Shown: positions 1 to 32,185 of the stretch, piece by piece
Layout: each line of letters starts with the position of its first letter
Position numbering within the stretch: position 1 is the first letter of the stretch
From: Chaenocephalus aceratus
Lineage: Eukaryota; Chordata; Actinopteri; Perciformes; Channichthyidae
Reading direction: 5' to 3'
Assembly: GCA_023974075.1 (NCBI GenBank)
Contig: CM043801.1
Coordinates: forward strand, 28,439,504-28,503,503
DNA length: 64,000 nt
Notes under the pieces: model-generated
The model's database searches: none
What the model was told of the DNA's origin: nothing
The model's input: the letters and a program-made list of their open reading frames with translations, nothing else
Program-made: the position numbers and the translations under genes

Positions 1-149
1 AAGGTCCAAGAAAACGAAAATGTCTCACATATTATTATGGCCCACATAGTAAGTACATCACTGAAAATTCACATAAATGTCCTTAATCACCACCTTACAA
101 GCATTTTATGGCACATGTGTAAAAAAAGTGCATTCACTCTTTTGTACAG

Positions 150-395
150 TCAGTGAGATGAATGGCGCTGCATGGAGTCCACCATACAGGTGTATGCTGG
201 AGTGTACCCACTTAGGTTCGCTCTAATAGTCATTTAAATGTTCATCAGTCAGCCTTGTTCTGCATTTAGATTTCATTACAGAAAAAGCTGCTTCACAAAG
301 GCAATTGGAACCAAATAAGCAGACATGTTCAGTGCTGCTTGGTGAATGTTCTTATAGTTGTCTGGGTCTACAAGGCTCCAGAAATGTTGTGAGTT
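150..395 (-). pseudogene. hAT transposase C-terminal remnant
   Basis: On the minus strand, LVDPDNYKNIHQAALNMSAY is followed in another frame by CEAAFSVMKSKCRTRLTDEH, matching the hAT dimerisation-region pattern (CE-AFS-M---K-R-RLTDEHL). A frameshift and a stop after LNDY show it is dead. Only the C-terminal tip is recognised. Confidence 0.72.
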
Positions 396-476
396 TTGCT
401 GAGACTTAAGCTAAACATGATTTGGAGATTTATAACCTCCATCTCCACAGGATTGACACTGAACAGTTCAGCCTTC

Positions 477-763
477 TTTTCTTCTTCTTCTTCTTCTTCT
501 TCTTCTCTTCTTCTTCTTCTTCTTCTTCTTCTTCTTCTTCTTCTTCTTCTTCTTCTTCTTCTTCTCTTCTTTTCTTCTTCTTCTTCTTTTCTTCTTCTTT
601 ATTCTTCTTCTTCTTCTTCTTCTTCTCTTCTTCTTCTTCTCTTTCTTCTCTTATCTTCTTCTTCTTCTTCTTCTTCTTTCTCTTCTTCTTCTTCTTCTTC
701 TTCTTATTCTCTTCTTCTTTCTTTCTTCTTCTTATTCTTCTTTCTTCTTCTTCTTCTTCTCTT

Positions 764-794
<31 letters not shown>

Positions 795-902
795 TTCTTC
801 TTCTTCTTCTTCTTCTTCTTCTTCTTCTTCTTCTTCTTCTTCTTCTTCTTCTTTTCTTCTTCTTCTTCTTCTTCTTCTTCTTCTTCTTCTTCTTCTTCTT
901 CT
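477..902. repeat. (TTC)n microsatellite / polypyrimidine tract, about 425 bp
   Basis: Nearly pure TTC triplets broken by scattered TTTC, CTC and TTA variants, entirely pyrimidine on the + strand apart from rare A. Poly-Ser/Leu/Phe open frames across it are artefacts of the triplet. Confidence 0.97.
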
Positions 903-3568
903 ATTATAAATCAATTGTATAGGTCTAGCCTCCCTATATCTGTGTGTGAAATTGCTCCATCCTCAAAAACAAAAAGCTAATGCTTCTGCAGTCTAGCTGC
1001 AGCTTCTAGCCACGGTCTTCTGTTAAAAAAAGGACACTGAATGTCCTGAATGAGGCATCACACACATGACTTAAGTCTGAACACAGCAGACAACAGGAGT
1101 ATTTACAACAGCATATCAAAACAAAAATAGTGAATGTGGGTGCACACTTATTCTCTGTCTTACTGTTACATAAATCCCATATCTCAATCAGTGATTATGT
1201 GAATAATAACGTTTCTATCGGGTCACTATCAGCCTGTCACTCATTATTTTCAGGGCGGGGTTCGGAGGAACAGAGGAGACAGTGATCGCGGAAGCTTTCC
1301 TCCTGCCTTCACAAACTTTACACAAGTATTTATCAACTGAAAATAGCAAGAGGACATTCATACTCTGCAATCCAAGACTTGATTGAATCCACCAAAAACC
1401 TGACATGACGATACGAGTGTTTTTCAAAAACACAAATCCCTCCCTGTGTGTCTCTGAGCCGCAGCGACAGGGCCTGATTCAGAGCGGGTCATTCTGCTGT
1501 TGGTTCTGGACTGGTACTGCTGGATAAAGCAGACTGCTCCGTGTGTGGTGTCGCTGTGCCGCTGTCACGTCTGTTCCTTGATCTCTGCATCACCGACCAA
1601 TTTGATATTCGTGTGACAGAAACACTTCTAAAATAAAAAAACGTTATTGTCCAGCCGCGGCCGAAAAAATCAAGAAGCAACACTACGCTATAATCGATAA
1701 TCGAGCGGCGCCGGCGAGCTACTGGTAGCTCGCGATCGACGTGTTGGAGAGGATCCTCACCTCCTCTAGGAGGGTCCTCACCTGCCCTAGGGGGGTCCAG
1801 GGGCATGAGATTTTTTTTTAATATTGAAGTTAAAAGCATCAATCTGGTGCACTTTGAGAGCAACATTAAGAGATCTATGTGCTCTTTGCTTAATTCATTC
1901 CTTCCCAGTCCCTTATCACGTAGCCTATAAGAGCATGGCGCCAGTTGTTGTAGCCAGTTGTGGTGAAGGCATCTGACTTACTTGAACTGAAATGTCAACG
2001 TGCATAGCAGAAGATGGCATCTTTTTTACATGAATATTCCAGCCAATCTCTGTTTTGAAGCCATGAGCTGCAAAATGAGCGCCTTACCCCGCTGTACAGG
2101 CGAGTTGGGTACTTTTTTAAATATACCTGGGCAGGTTCTGTTTTGCCGAGGTCCTCTGGCACTTGCGGGCCGCTGAGGGGTGGCGGTGTTTGGGGCAACG
2201 AAGACGGCTGCGGCTGCTCCGCCTCCGTGGGCGAGGTGGGCAAAGCCGGCGAGTCGGGCATTAGTGTCCACGACAGTGGCCGCGGGTAACGTAATGTCCC
2301 CATGACTGGAAGAGCACAACCAGCAAAAAAATAGCCAAGAAGAACAATGTCAAAGTTTATGGCGGTGTTGCGTAATCACGCCAGATAGCGGTGAACTTAT
2401 ATTTACCCTTCGGTTACATCAACGTGATTATGTGGGCCACATATGAGATTGGATTCAGGATGGTAGGGAGGCATTGTGATCATAATCTGAGGGGAGAAAG
2501 CATTGATCCCAGTGGACCATCCTGAGGTGGGGAGAGTAAGAGCTGGTGCTCTGCTCACTGTAATGAAGAGACAGAGATCCTGGGGGACAGGGAGCTCCTG
2601 GGGGGGAACACAGACGACAACACAGACTACAGTGAACAGGATGAGTCCTTGTCTCTGAGGTCTTCTTGGTCCCTGGTGGTGAGTCAACTGACCGCCGGTC
2701 ATTTAGTCGGCTACAGCTTTGGCGTGATGCCGCAGGCCTGCTGATCCGTTATTCATTCTGTATTGTGTGGTTGGCAGGTTGTCTGGAGTTATTGGTTTAC
2801 TATTGTAGGCAAGGGTGTGATACCTGACCACAGTGAATCAGATGAATGCCTGTTTTATTAATTGCTTCATTCAAGACTGTGTGTCAACAACTGTGAAAGA
2901 ATAGGTTGAAGAGGTTGTATTTGATATGGTCTCAATCCAACTAATCTGGTTTTGTCACAAAACCTGCAAAGTCTGTCTATTATGCTAGCAATTTATTCTC
3001 AACAAATTCAAACCTGTCCTATAATGATTTGTTTTTGGGTGTAGCTACTTGCTTCAAATGTAACTTTTGAGTAGAAATTAAATGAAGGAAAAGACAATGG
3101 CATGTTTCTCACACGTGAATGTGTTTTTAGATAAGTGAATACTGGCGCCTTTCCAGGTAGCTCCTGTGTAAGGGTCATCAGTCACAGTATTTGAATGTAG
3201 AATTTCCTTATTATGTAACGATGACTTTACAAAGGTTTAGATGCCATGTTTCTCTGCACTTGGTGTTAACACTGTCAGTCCAGGAGACTTTGCACCGGCA
3301 ATGCAACTTTCTGTGGTGTAAAATAAAAGTGAAAGTTTAAAGCATAACTCCCCAAACGTGTGTTATTAGCTTGATAGCAACAAGACCGTTTTTTTGGTTT
3401 CAAGAGACAGATGAAATCCAGATAGAGAAACAATAGAATTGAAAAACAACATGATACAATTGGACACTTTACCCCTGACAGAGGCACAGTGGAATTTAAA
3501 ACACCCCAGGGCATTCAAAGAAACCACGTGGTTAGATACATTAATATTATAATTTTAATTATTATTCA
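903..3568. other. no gene recognised, repeat-derived flank
   Basis: Apart from the dispersed repeat at 1760-1877, I see a GC-richer patch at about 2100-2300 with short minus-strand open frames of no recognisable family. No splice-consistent exon was found. A lpin2 5'-UTR exon could lie here or between 5.4 and 5.65 kb but cannot be identified. Confidence 0.4.
1760..1877. repeat. hAT-associated dispersed repeat, copy 1
   Basis: From CTCCTCTAGG through ATTGAAGTTAAAAGCATCAA to AACATTAAGAGAT this matches 30511-30596 closely, with a short T-run insertion. The second copy lies inside a bounded hAT element, so this one is probably transposon sequence too. Confidence 0.7.
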
Positions 3569-4396
3569 GTCCTGCTCCAGCAACCCAAGCGTCTGTTCTC
3601 CGCCATCAGCAAACTTCTCAAACCCTGTGACAACGCCACCGCGTCCTTCACCACCGAACAGTGCAACTCCTTCCTCTCGTCTTTCCAAACCAAAATCAGC
3701 AACATGTACAGTAATCTGACACCCTCATCAGCACCCCCACCTCCTGGCTCCCCCCCCCCCCGTCACCTCACAGCCCCTGTCCCACTTCTCCCCTGTGACC
3801 CCCATGCAACTGTCTGACTTCATGACTGGAATGAACTCCACCTGCACACTTGACCCAATGCCCTCCAAATGTGTTAAAGAGAGCCTCCCTGCCATCTCCC
3901 AACTCATCACCACCATCATTAACTCCTCCCTCAGATCTGGATCAGTTCCCCCCTCTCTCAAACTGGCTGCTGTCACACCCATTCTCAAAAGACCTGGACT
4001 CACACCTGACATCATGTCCAACTTCCGGCCCATCTCAAATCTCCCCTTTCTGTCAAAAACACTTGAACGTGTCGTTGCCTCACAACTAAAATCCCACCTC
4101 AGCTCCAATGACCTCTTTGAGCCATTTCAATCCGGTTTCTGATCAAAAACACAGCACCGAAACAACTCTTCTGAAAATCACAAACGACCTCCTCCTCTCC
4201 TCTGACTCCGGCAACCTGGACATCCTCATCCTCCTCGACCTCACCGCAGCATTCGACCCTATTGTATTATTTGACTTTAACTATATATATATATATTTAT
4301 TTGTTGTTCTTTCTTTTCACTATATCTGTAAAGCGTCTTTGAGCACCTGTAAAAAGCGCTAACAAAATAAATCTATTATTATTATTATTATTATTA
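3569..4396 (+). mobile_element. L2-clade LINE fragment with internal deletion
   Basis: Translated segments include NFRPISNLPFLSKTLERVVA, typical of L2-type reverse transcriptase, and LDILILLDLTAAFD, its first catalytic-aspartate block, after a frameshift near 4139. The sequence then jumps to the 3' end AAAGCG...AAAAAGCGCTAACAAAATAA and an (ATT)n tail. Most of the RT and the 5' part are missing. Confidence 0.85.
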
Positions 4397-23862
<19,466 letters not shown>

Positions 23863-23977
23863 TCCGGCACTATGGAGATCCAGGTGCCCATATACATGCA
23901 AATAGACTGTGCACTTCAATGCATCTCCAGGAGACACGTGGACCGAAACACAAACTCTCCTGCATCCCACTCACTCA

Positions 23978-24102
<125 letters not shown>

Positions 24103-26065
24103 AAGGGTTATGAGCATTAACTAGCTAATCACCCATTAGAGATAACTGGAAGTTTTCTCAAGAACAGTAAATCCTGATGAATAATCCCTGAGAACTTTCG
24201 TCCCTAGCAGACGAGAGACACATCCTGAGGGAAGATGGTCATCTAATTGAAGACATCCGTACCCAGCGAGAGATCTGTCCTCCCCGTCAAAGTGCAGCGA
24301 TAAAGATCTGAGCATAATCTTTGTTCTCTGTAACTTCTATAAACAGGATGGTCTGCACTTCCCATCAGGGACCGACTGAAGCCCCACACGAGGCGTTGGC
24401 TTTCAGCACTAGAGTCTGCACTCTGCAGAAGGAAAATACATCTTTCTCGAATCACGATTTTGTACATGTCCTGAATGCCCTGGACTAAGCCAAGTGATAT
24501 GTTCAAAGCAAAGACGACGCACAGGGTAGGCAATAAACACTGGCCACTAGTTATATGCTGGTAATATTTAGCTGTGGCTGCTATGTTTGCATAGACACAG
24601 GTCTCCAGTCCTTTCTCTGTTCTAAAACATAAAGTATTGAATAGGGATCCCTGCTTCGCCACCTATGAACCACGCCTTGTTTCAAAAATCATGTTTCCAT
24701 ATGAAAGTGCAATGCCAATTATGTACATTTGTTTTTGACCTGGAACAAATATGTTTCTAATCAAAGTCTTCAGAAGTTTGCATATACATGAGTTGGTCAA
24801 TTATAGGATTGACCCCCATGGTTGTTTGTTAACCATGTGATACTAAAAGTCTATGTTGAACTTTTTCCTACTTGACTTCAATAACCACGACAACAAGCCA
24901 AACCGTGATCTTTTTTTGAACAAAACCAAGTCTGGTTTGTTTAAATTTACAAAAAGTTAAAACTTTGTCACTGAGAAAAATATGTTTCTTTAAAAACACA
25001 ACTGGGAATGCAGTTTAATTGTACAGGAAAGTTATGTTGTGGGAGACAAAATAAGGGTGATGTGAACCATACACTTAATTTCTCCCAAACTCTGAGTAGG
25101 GTGTTCAGTTTGGTTGCTGACTCTGGATCTGTTCATTCGTTTGCCGATCACCACTTTCCCTGCAGAACTTACCACGTTCATAGCTACTGAGTCATGTTTG
25201 TTACCGTTAATATTCAAGGTCATACCAGGGGTACATTTTGCCAACAAGTATGTTGAACAGTTAGATGAAGGAACTCATTGTATTTTGTGTAGCTGTTATT
25301 TTAATATGATTATTCTGTTCTACAAGCTCTGGCGAAATCAAGTGTGTTTTGTTAACAATGCAGTCATTATTTATAATAATTGGTATGTTTAAGTTATTGA
25401 TTTCTATCGTGATGCCTTTGCTTGTCTGAAAAAGTAATTTATTACCAATGCAATGTGGAAATACTTCAAAATGCTACTTTGTATGGTTGGTCATTGGTTA
25501 ACATGCACTTAGCAGTGACTGCTCGGCCTTGTATGGTTTCTTTTTTTGCCTTGTATCCTATTTTCACAACGATCTGTATTCCTTGGTTTACATTGAAACA
25601 TCCTAAGGAACATTCCTCAGAAGATCTCAGTCCGCAGCTGTAGTGTTCAAATATGTGTGTGAAAGAAAAGATAACGCTTGAGTTGAAATAAGCATATCTG
25701 GATGAGAGGGCTTAACATGAAGGATTTACCCTTGGGCGAGATCCTCTGGGATGACGATGGGAAGATGTGTGTGGGTGTGTGTGTGTGTGTTTCTAATCAC
25801 TGAGTTGTGCTGCTGTTGGGGTGACTGACATGATGCAATCCTCCTTTGTTCCCTCAGTGGCTTTACTAAGATGTACCCAACGCACTTTGTCTAAGCTGCA
25901 CCTCTGACCCGCATGCACTTCACTGAAGGGTCTCGACAGACAGAGTATCAGTTTTTCAGAATTATGTCAATATGAGGAATGTTGAAAGGGGATTTGAAGG
26001 CTTCAAAGCAAGAAGAGGGCATGAAAAATAAAATCATGTTCAATTAGGGAGCTGTGCAAAGTGTG

Positions 26066-26391
26066 TATGAGTGTGTTAGAACTGCAGCGATTGGTTGACA
26101 GGGAAAAAACACGTACTTTTCGGATTATCGTATACTATTTTTCATTGATTAATCGTTAGTCAAATGTTGTTTTCAGTCTCTAAAATAAGGACATTTCTGG
26201 ATTATCTCAGTTTTATTTTATATTAAATTAAATATATGTTGGTGTGTGACTGACAGGACCAGACTTCACATCGGTCTTTGAAAAAAAAAAAAAATGATGC
26301 AATATTTGTATTTTTCCCAACATTTTACCAAGTGATTAATCGTGAAAATAGTGGGCAGATTTGTCGATAATGAAAATATCTGTTCCAGCCC
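26066..26391. mobile_element. possible hAT-like MITE downstream of lpin2
   Basis: Imperfect inverted ends (AGAACTGCAGCGAT against AGGGCTGGAACAGAT) and GATTAATCG motifs near both ends resemble fish hAT MITEs. No clean target duplication found. Confidence 0.4.
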
Positions 26392-27274
26392 TTTTGGGGG
26401 TGTGTGTGTCTGTGTGTGTAGGACTATTGACTGATCCCGTGCCTGTGGTAGCAGAGGAAGAGCCTTTGGGTCTTGTTGGGAGGTAAACGGGAAACACTTG
26501 AGGAAGCGTTCTGAAAGCGCTTCACTAGCATTGTGTGTGTGTGTGTGTCGTAGGAACAGAGAGACGTGTGCAGATGTGCCGCTCCACTGACATGCATCAT
26601 ACCTCCAGCACAAGTGTAACAGTCCCATGATATGTGCTAGTGAGCATTCAACATTAAAGAGAGTCTGACTGAGACTTAACAAAAGCACAAGTTAGCATCA
26701 TGGCTACATCCACTATTACCGTCATTATTTGGCTGAAGTGTTTTCACGCTGTCGCTCACATGTTTGTGTGATGATTAAGATGCGTGTTTTGATTTATTTA
26801 CTTGTTCTCTTCGAAGTTTGGTGAAGTCAAATAGATATATATCTTATGATTAACAAAATGAATTCCATTCTTTCTATGAAAGTAAAGCATCTTGTGTGGA
26901 AGAATCACACTTCATCCTCTATGATCCTGGGATACGTGGTATAAATAATATTGTTTGTTCTCACTCGACTGCTGTGGAAAAGTATCCTATATATGCTGAT
27001 CATCACATTCTTCTGTCTTCGATGCCTTTTTCTTTTAGATTGTATTATTTCGTATAAAGTGTATGATCTTTCTGTTTGTTTCTTTCTATTTGAAGGTAAC
27101 GCTTGCTATTTTGATTGTGTCTGACCAACAGGAATACCTTAAGTGTATGCTGTGTTTGATTTGTATAAAATGTGGTTGAAAGTATGTTTAAAGAACAAAA
27201 TACATTGTTAGACGAAAAAATGTGCAGGCCTAATTAAGCTAACGGAGTGTGGCTTGTGGTCATATTTGTATTAA

Positions 27275-27280
27275 AATAAA
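27275..27280 (+). terminator. candidate polyadenylation signal for lpin2
   Basis: AATAAA hexamer, last strong candidate before the composite transposon begins at 27.68 kb. An earlier alternative is at 26027-26032. Confidence 0.4.
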
Positions 27281-28065
27281 GTTTCTAACTGAATACTTTA
27301 ATGTTTGACACACTTTTATTGTCTCCATGAAAGGATCAACAATAACCAGAGGCTAGAGGTTTCACTTTGACCTTGTAGCTCATTTGTTAATATCAATGCT
27401 TTAATACCTCAGGTAATTCCACATTTGCTTTATTGAATAACACAACCAAAAACATTTCTGTTTCACTGTGAATAGAAATGAGTGTTTTTCTCCTTTAAAG
27501 GTTAACAGAGGCTGATCTGAACTGCTGCTGCTTGCAGTTTGCTGTGTTGGAATATTTTAAGTCTCAGGAGTGAGGTGAGGGGAAATGTATTTTTCATCCT
27601 AACCCACTTTACATAATGACCCAAATGGGGGTTCTCATTTTTCTCAGTGCTGTTTCTGAAGCCAGCAAAATTTCTTAGATTAAAGAGGACCTATGATGCT
27701 CATTTCCAGGTTCATATTTGTACTTTCTGCTTCTACTGGGACATGTTTCCATGCTGTAATGTTCAAAAAGCTTTTTATTTTTCTCTGCAGCACCTCTTCT
27801 CACCCTCTATCTGAAACCAGAACCCAGTCTGCTCTGATTGGTTAGCTGGCTGGCTCTGTTGTGTTAGGCTAGTGACATCTCAAGACTAATCACGTACATT
27901 ATGTTGGAGAGCTAGTCAATAGAAGCACCAGTGTTACATTATGATGTCAGTATGGCGCAGAAGTAAACAAAGGAGTCCAATGGAGGCGTTTCAGTCAGGG
28001 CAACACATCCTCACTCCCAGGTCGGCCTATGTTGACGTTATGTCAAGTCCCCTGCCGGCTTTTTC

Positions 28066-28138
28066 CAACGCAAGGGGGGGGGCCTTAGCGTCCATTTTCA
28101 ACGCAAGGGGGGGGGGGGGCCTTAGCGTCCATTTTCAG
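28066..28138. repeat. G-rich tandem duplication
   Basis: The unit AACGCAA-Gn-CCTTAGCGTCC-ATTTTC occurs twice in tandem, with G9 (28074-28082) and G13 (28107-28119) runs. Confidence 0.9.
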
Positions 28139-29385
28139 CTTTCCGGGATGTCCATGTGCTTCTATGGACGCTCATGGAAGCACGGCATTCGTTTGTGTCG
28201 ACTGCCCTTAAAGGCAATGTGAGCGTCCATTCTCATTGGATAGCGGAGAATTGTACACCCGGAAGTAAATATTCCCCTTACTGACGATTGATTTTACAGT
28301 GATATCTGCACTACTCATCGACTAAAAAACACCAGATTATCCTTGTTAATTACACAACATTGATTGGTTTAAATTGTGTGCAATGCTTTTGTATTTTTCC
28401 CCTTCGATTCGGAGAAACAAATCTTTTTTCGGAGTAAAGGATGGCAGAAGACACTACACTACCCAGAATCCCCAGCTATAATTTCTCCCTGCAGAAAAAG
28501 AAAACATGGCCGAACTTCGTTTTATTCTGGGTGTAAAATGCCTATTTTAAAGTTAGTTTGGCCATTAAAATGCGTTTTGATGTCATTTGATGCGAGAAAT
28601 ATGAGTTGTTATTTCAGATTATGTGTGCAGTGGATGTACATGATCTTTAGTTTGCTAGTTATTACGAAGAAATTGCGTCCAACGTTTTCATTGTTACCAA
28701 GGTGGTTGCTAGGGACGCTGCTATCGATATTATTTCTGTTATGTTGTGTAACTGTTTAATGGTGTTATCTTTATTGCTACCCCCTTCCCCGTCAATGTAT
28801 AGTGTTGGTCCACAGCGCAAACATATTAGTTTAACAAAATCCGCATCTAAAGATACGTTATTTCCCCCTGTGCAATTCCAGTCTCACATCTCACAGCACA
28901 TCGTCATTAACAATACCGGAAACAGACCGAAAACATTTTTTAAAAATAAAATAATACTTTATTCCGAGTGTGCTTGCTTTTCTCTTTGAAAGTCATCACA
29001 TAACGGCATTGTAATACACGGTTCGGCTGCATTAAATATTACATATCTGCCGTAGTTCTGTATTTATAGCCCTGATGAGAAGACAAACATGAGGAACTGA
29101 AAACGTGACGTGGATCATAAATATATCAGCCATTAAACAACATCTTACATTTCTTTTCACACAATACGTCTCCTTGCAGTATCAACACTAATTCGGCTCA
29201 CTTTTATATTTGATCCAATTGGTAGATTTGTTCTGTATTTACACCATAAAGGTGCACAGATGATATAAAGAGACACCTGGTGGTTAAAGCATGTTATTGA
29301 ATTTCATTATTTTTATTATTAGATATTAATAGGTACTTTGGGATTGTAGCCTTTGCAGACCAGTTACATGCACAAAAGCCTATAC

Positions 29386-31380
29386 CAGGGGTCTTCAACT
29401 AAAATTCAACGAGGTCCAGTTAGAGAAAATCTCCCCATGCAAAGGTCCGGAACATCAAAATGTCTAACTTGCTTCATGAATTAGTGTGATATATATTGAA
29501 GTGACCTGTAGCTTTATCAACGTCTGCATGTAATCAACAACTGACTGCCAATCAAATAAAGTGCAATTCATAAACAACAATATGTATTGTCAATTAACAT
29601 TGAACTATACAGTAAATACTGTGGATATGTGTAATGTTCCTCTCGGGCTGCATTTACAAATAAAATAGAGAAAATAAATAAAATAGCTTTTGAAAATATG
29701 TGCATCTTAAAAGTGCTTAATTTTAGATAAATAAAATAAAGTGTAGCAGCAGCTTGAGTTTCCCTTTTTCTTTGTTAACCGTTTCACATCATGACTTAAC
29801 AGTTTCAGACGATTATAGAACAATATCAGTCTTTACACATCATAACAATTTAACAGTTTCAAAGTTTCTCTTTCTTTCCCTCTTATATTGCAGTCCCTCA
29901 CTCACTTTTTTTAAATTCAGTGTAAGAATTGAGCTCGAGCTTGTCCTGCCAGGAGTTTGTAAATCTGGGCTGAAATGGTGTCAGGGCCATTCTCATACAC
30001 ATGCAGGTGCTCATTGGTTACAGTGATGCAAACACAGGTATGGTGAAAAAAGAGAGAACTATTCGAAGCAGAAAAAAAACAGCGTAATATACCATCTGAC
30101 AAAGGCCTGTGCTATAATGCTTCAATTAACTGGCTATTCTTTATAATAAACTCAGATCAATAGGAGACAGAGATGTTAAGTTAAAAATCAAGAGTTTTTA
30201 TTATTATTTACAGCAGGGGTGGGGAACCTTTTTCCTTTCAATTTTTACAACATCCTCCGAGGGTCGTACAAATTATTGAACTCAACCTCTGCTTAAAAAA
30301 ACTAAAATCACAGCCCATTCATTTGGCCTTTCTTTCATGCTGTGCAAAGAAAAAGCAACCTCTTAATCCAGATATCTCACCATGACTCACGTATGCATGC
30401 ATGTGCACGGCGTGACCACCAGCACAGAAAGATATGGACACAAGATGTGTGCAAATGTATTTAGTATCCTATCCATGTGAACATGATTTAAGTGGGGGGG
30501 GGGACCTAACCTCCTCTAGGGGGGTCCGGGGGCATGCAATATTGAAGTTAAAAGCATCAATCTGTTACACTTTGAGAGCAACATTAAGAGATCGATGGAT
30601 ACATCTCTCAACACCCATATGAAACAGAACTGTAAGCATATTTTTCTTTTTGGATATTTTACAAATCACTCTCATTTTAAACTCTATTCTTGTTATTTTT
30701 AACAACTTTTTTATTACTGTCATATAGTATTTTATACCTGTTTTTCATTTAGTCTCATTAATAACTATATTGATCATATCAAGGTGTGCCTTAACCTCAC
30801 TGAGCTGAGGTTATTTGAGCCTCTCAGGAGAGAGCTCTCTTCCACTTGGTTGGAGAAAAGCGCTTTAAATTCGTTAGCATAGCTAGCTAACCAGATGCTA
30901 ATAACAACAGATCGCCACTGTGCTTACAACTAAAGACACAGCCACGCAAACACTGCGGCATGTGTACGGCTCCTTATGGGTATTGCAATATTTTAAGGGC
31001 TGGAGCGGCGTTCCGGTGCTCTCTGTCAGCACTCCATTCAGACGAGACATATACCACGTGAAGACACGTTACGCTCGTGTTGTGTTCAAGGAACCTGTCC
31101 TTGGCCAGGAAAAACAGGTACTCGCTTGTTTAATTATTTTTGCGGTCTAGATTTCTTCTTCTTTTTTGAAGTGAGAAGTTGTCCGTCAGTCAGACTGACG
31201 GACTCCCCCCCCACCCCCAAAACGAAAACTCTTCGGTTCTCCACGAATTACACAAGTCACGTTAAAAAAGCGGGACGAGCCGAAAAATCCCCTATTAATG
31301 TATTGATTATAGCTCCGGGTCCGTATAGGTCGGCGTCTGGGTCCGGATCCGGACCGCGGTCCGCCTGTTGCCGACCCCTG
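29386..31380. mobile_element. hAT-type element with 8-bp target duplication, nested
   Basis: Ends CAGGGGTCTTCAAC and GTTGCCGACCCCTG form imperfect terminal inverted repeats typical of hAT, flanked by identical GCCTATAC (29378-29385, 31381-31388). About 2 kb. No intact transposase frame. A second hAT-like terminus, CAGGGGTGGGGAACC, at about 30214 suggests another hAT inside. Confidence 0.85.
30511..30596. repeat. hAT-associated dispersed repeat, copy 2
   Basis: Counterpart of 1760-1877, sharing CTCCTCTAGG, GGGGGTCC, ATTGAAGTTAAAAGCATCAA and TTTGAGAGCAACATTAAG. Confidence 0.75.
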
Positions 31381-31791
31381 GCCTATACTATATAGCACAC
31401 TACAGGAAAGGGGAAATTCCAAAAAGCATAATAGGGCCCCTTTAATAACAAACATGTGTAGTCATGGTTTGCCCATCCCGACAGCATGATTTTCAGCTGA
31501 TAGGTTAAGCATACTGTATATTAAGACTGTGAGAAGGTTTTGTTAAAATAACATTTTATTATTTGTTATGTTAATTTATAAACACTTATTTACACAAGAC
31601 ATTCACAATAGGTACAAAAAGGCAACTTCAAATATATTAGAAACAAATCCTGCTTCTTGTTTTCAGGTAGGCTATATCTGCAATGCAATGTAATGACTTC
31701 CTAACTGAACTTATAAGTGAGGATCTTCACACGGCGGCTCTGCGTGGTAAATCACAGCAAATCAGTGAAAAAACTCTGCTTCCTCTCGTCA

Positions 31792-31797
31792 TTTATT
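31792..31797 (-). terminator. candidate polyadenylation signal for emilin2
   Basis: AATAAA on the minus strand about 60 nt past the stop codon. A second copy lies at 31555-31560. The composite transposon begins at 31441, so the 3' UTR probably ends before it. Confidence 0.4.
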
Positions 31798-31856
31798 TCC
31801 TCCAGTCCTTATGGGATCAAACTGGTCCTTGCTGTTTCGGCCCAGCTGAGCTGCAG

Positions 31857-32185
31857 CTATGACTTGTGCTGCGGTGCATAGAGGAAGATGGCACTGAAGG
31901 TGGAGAGGGTCTCCCGGGCCCCGGTGGTGGCCAGCCGGCCCCCGGTCCTCACGACGCCGACACGGTCTCCTTTCCTCAGAGGCAGGATCACGCTGAAGGA
32001 CACGGACCCCCCGCAGCCACAGTCTCCAGTCGGGGGGGCCCCGTGTTGGCCGGGCCCTGCAGAGCTCTGCAGCCGCTGCACCCTGCGGTTAGACACGGAC
32101 AGAACGGCCTCCACCCGGTCCCCCCGCTGCGCCGTCAGCAGACCTGAGATCAGGTATCGGCCGTCCAGAGGGGCGGTGAAGATCC
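31857..32185 (-). CDS. emilin2: emilin2 exon 9 (gC1q domain end, stop)
   Basis: Encodes [20 protein letters not shown], then VEAVLSVSN and the end [17 protein letters not shown] with TAG, the usual C1q C-terminus (human ends similarly in FLYPF). GC-rich compared with its flanks, like exon 5. Confidence 0.96.

Larger units (their letters stand above)
27684..31441. mobile_element. composite TTAA-flanked DNA element between the two genes
   Basis: Left end AGAGGACCTATGATGCTCAT and right end, as complement, AGGGGCCCTATTATGCTTTT are inverted repeats, each abutting TTAA (27680-27683, 31442-31445), the target of piggyBac and Kolobok superfamilies. No transposase seen. The hAT at 29386-31380 and a G-rich tandem duplication at 28066-28138 lie inside. 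Confidence 0.7.

Noticed and set aside
396..980. Open frames coding poly-Ser, poly-Leu or poly-Phe
   Set aside because: They are the three readings of a (TTC)n microsatellite, with no conserved flanking protein.
3728..4108. Minus-strand open frame of 126 codons
   Set aside because: It overlaps the L2 reverse-transcriptase fragment, whose + strand matches a known family; the minus frame is a shadow.
25848..25900. Acceptor-like CTCAG followed by a short open segment, possible extra lpin2 exon
   Set aside because: The lipin C-terminus and stop are already found in exon 19, and vertebrate lipin-2 has no further coding exon.
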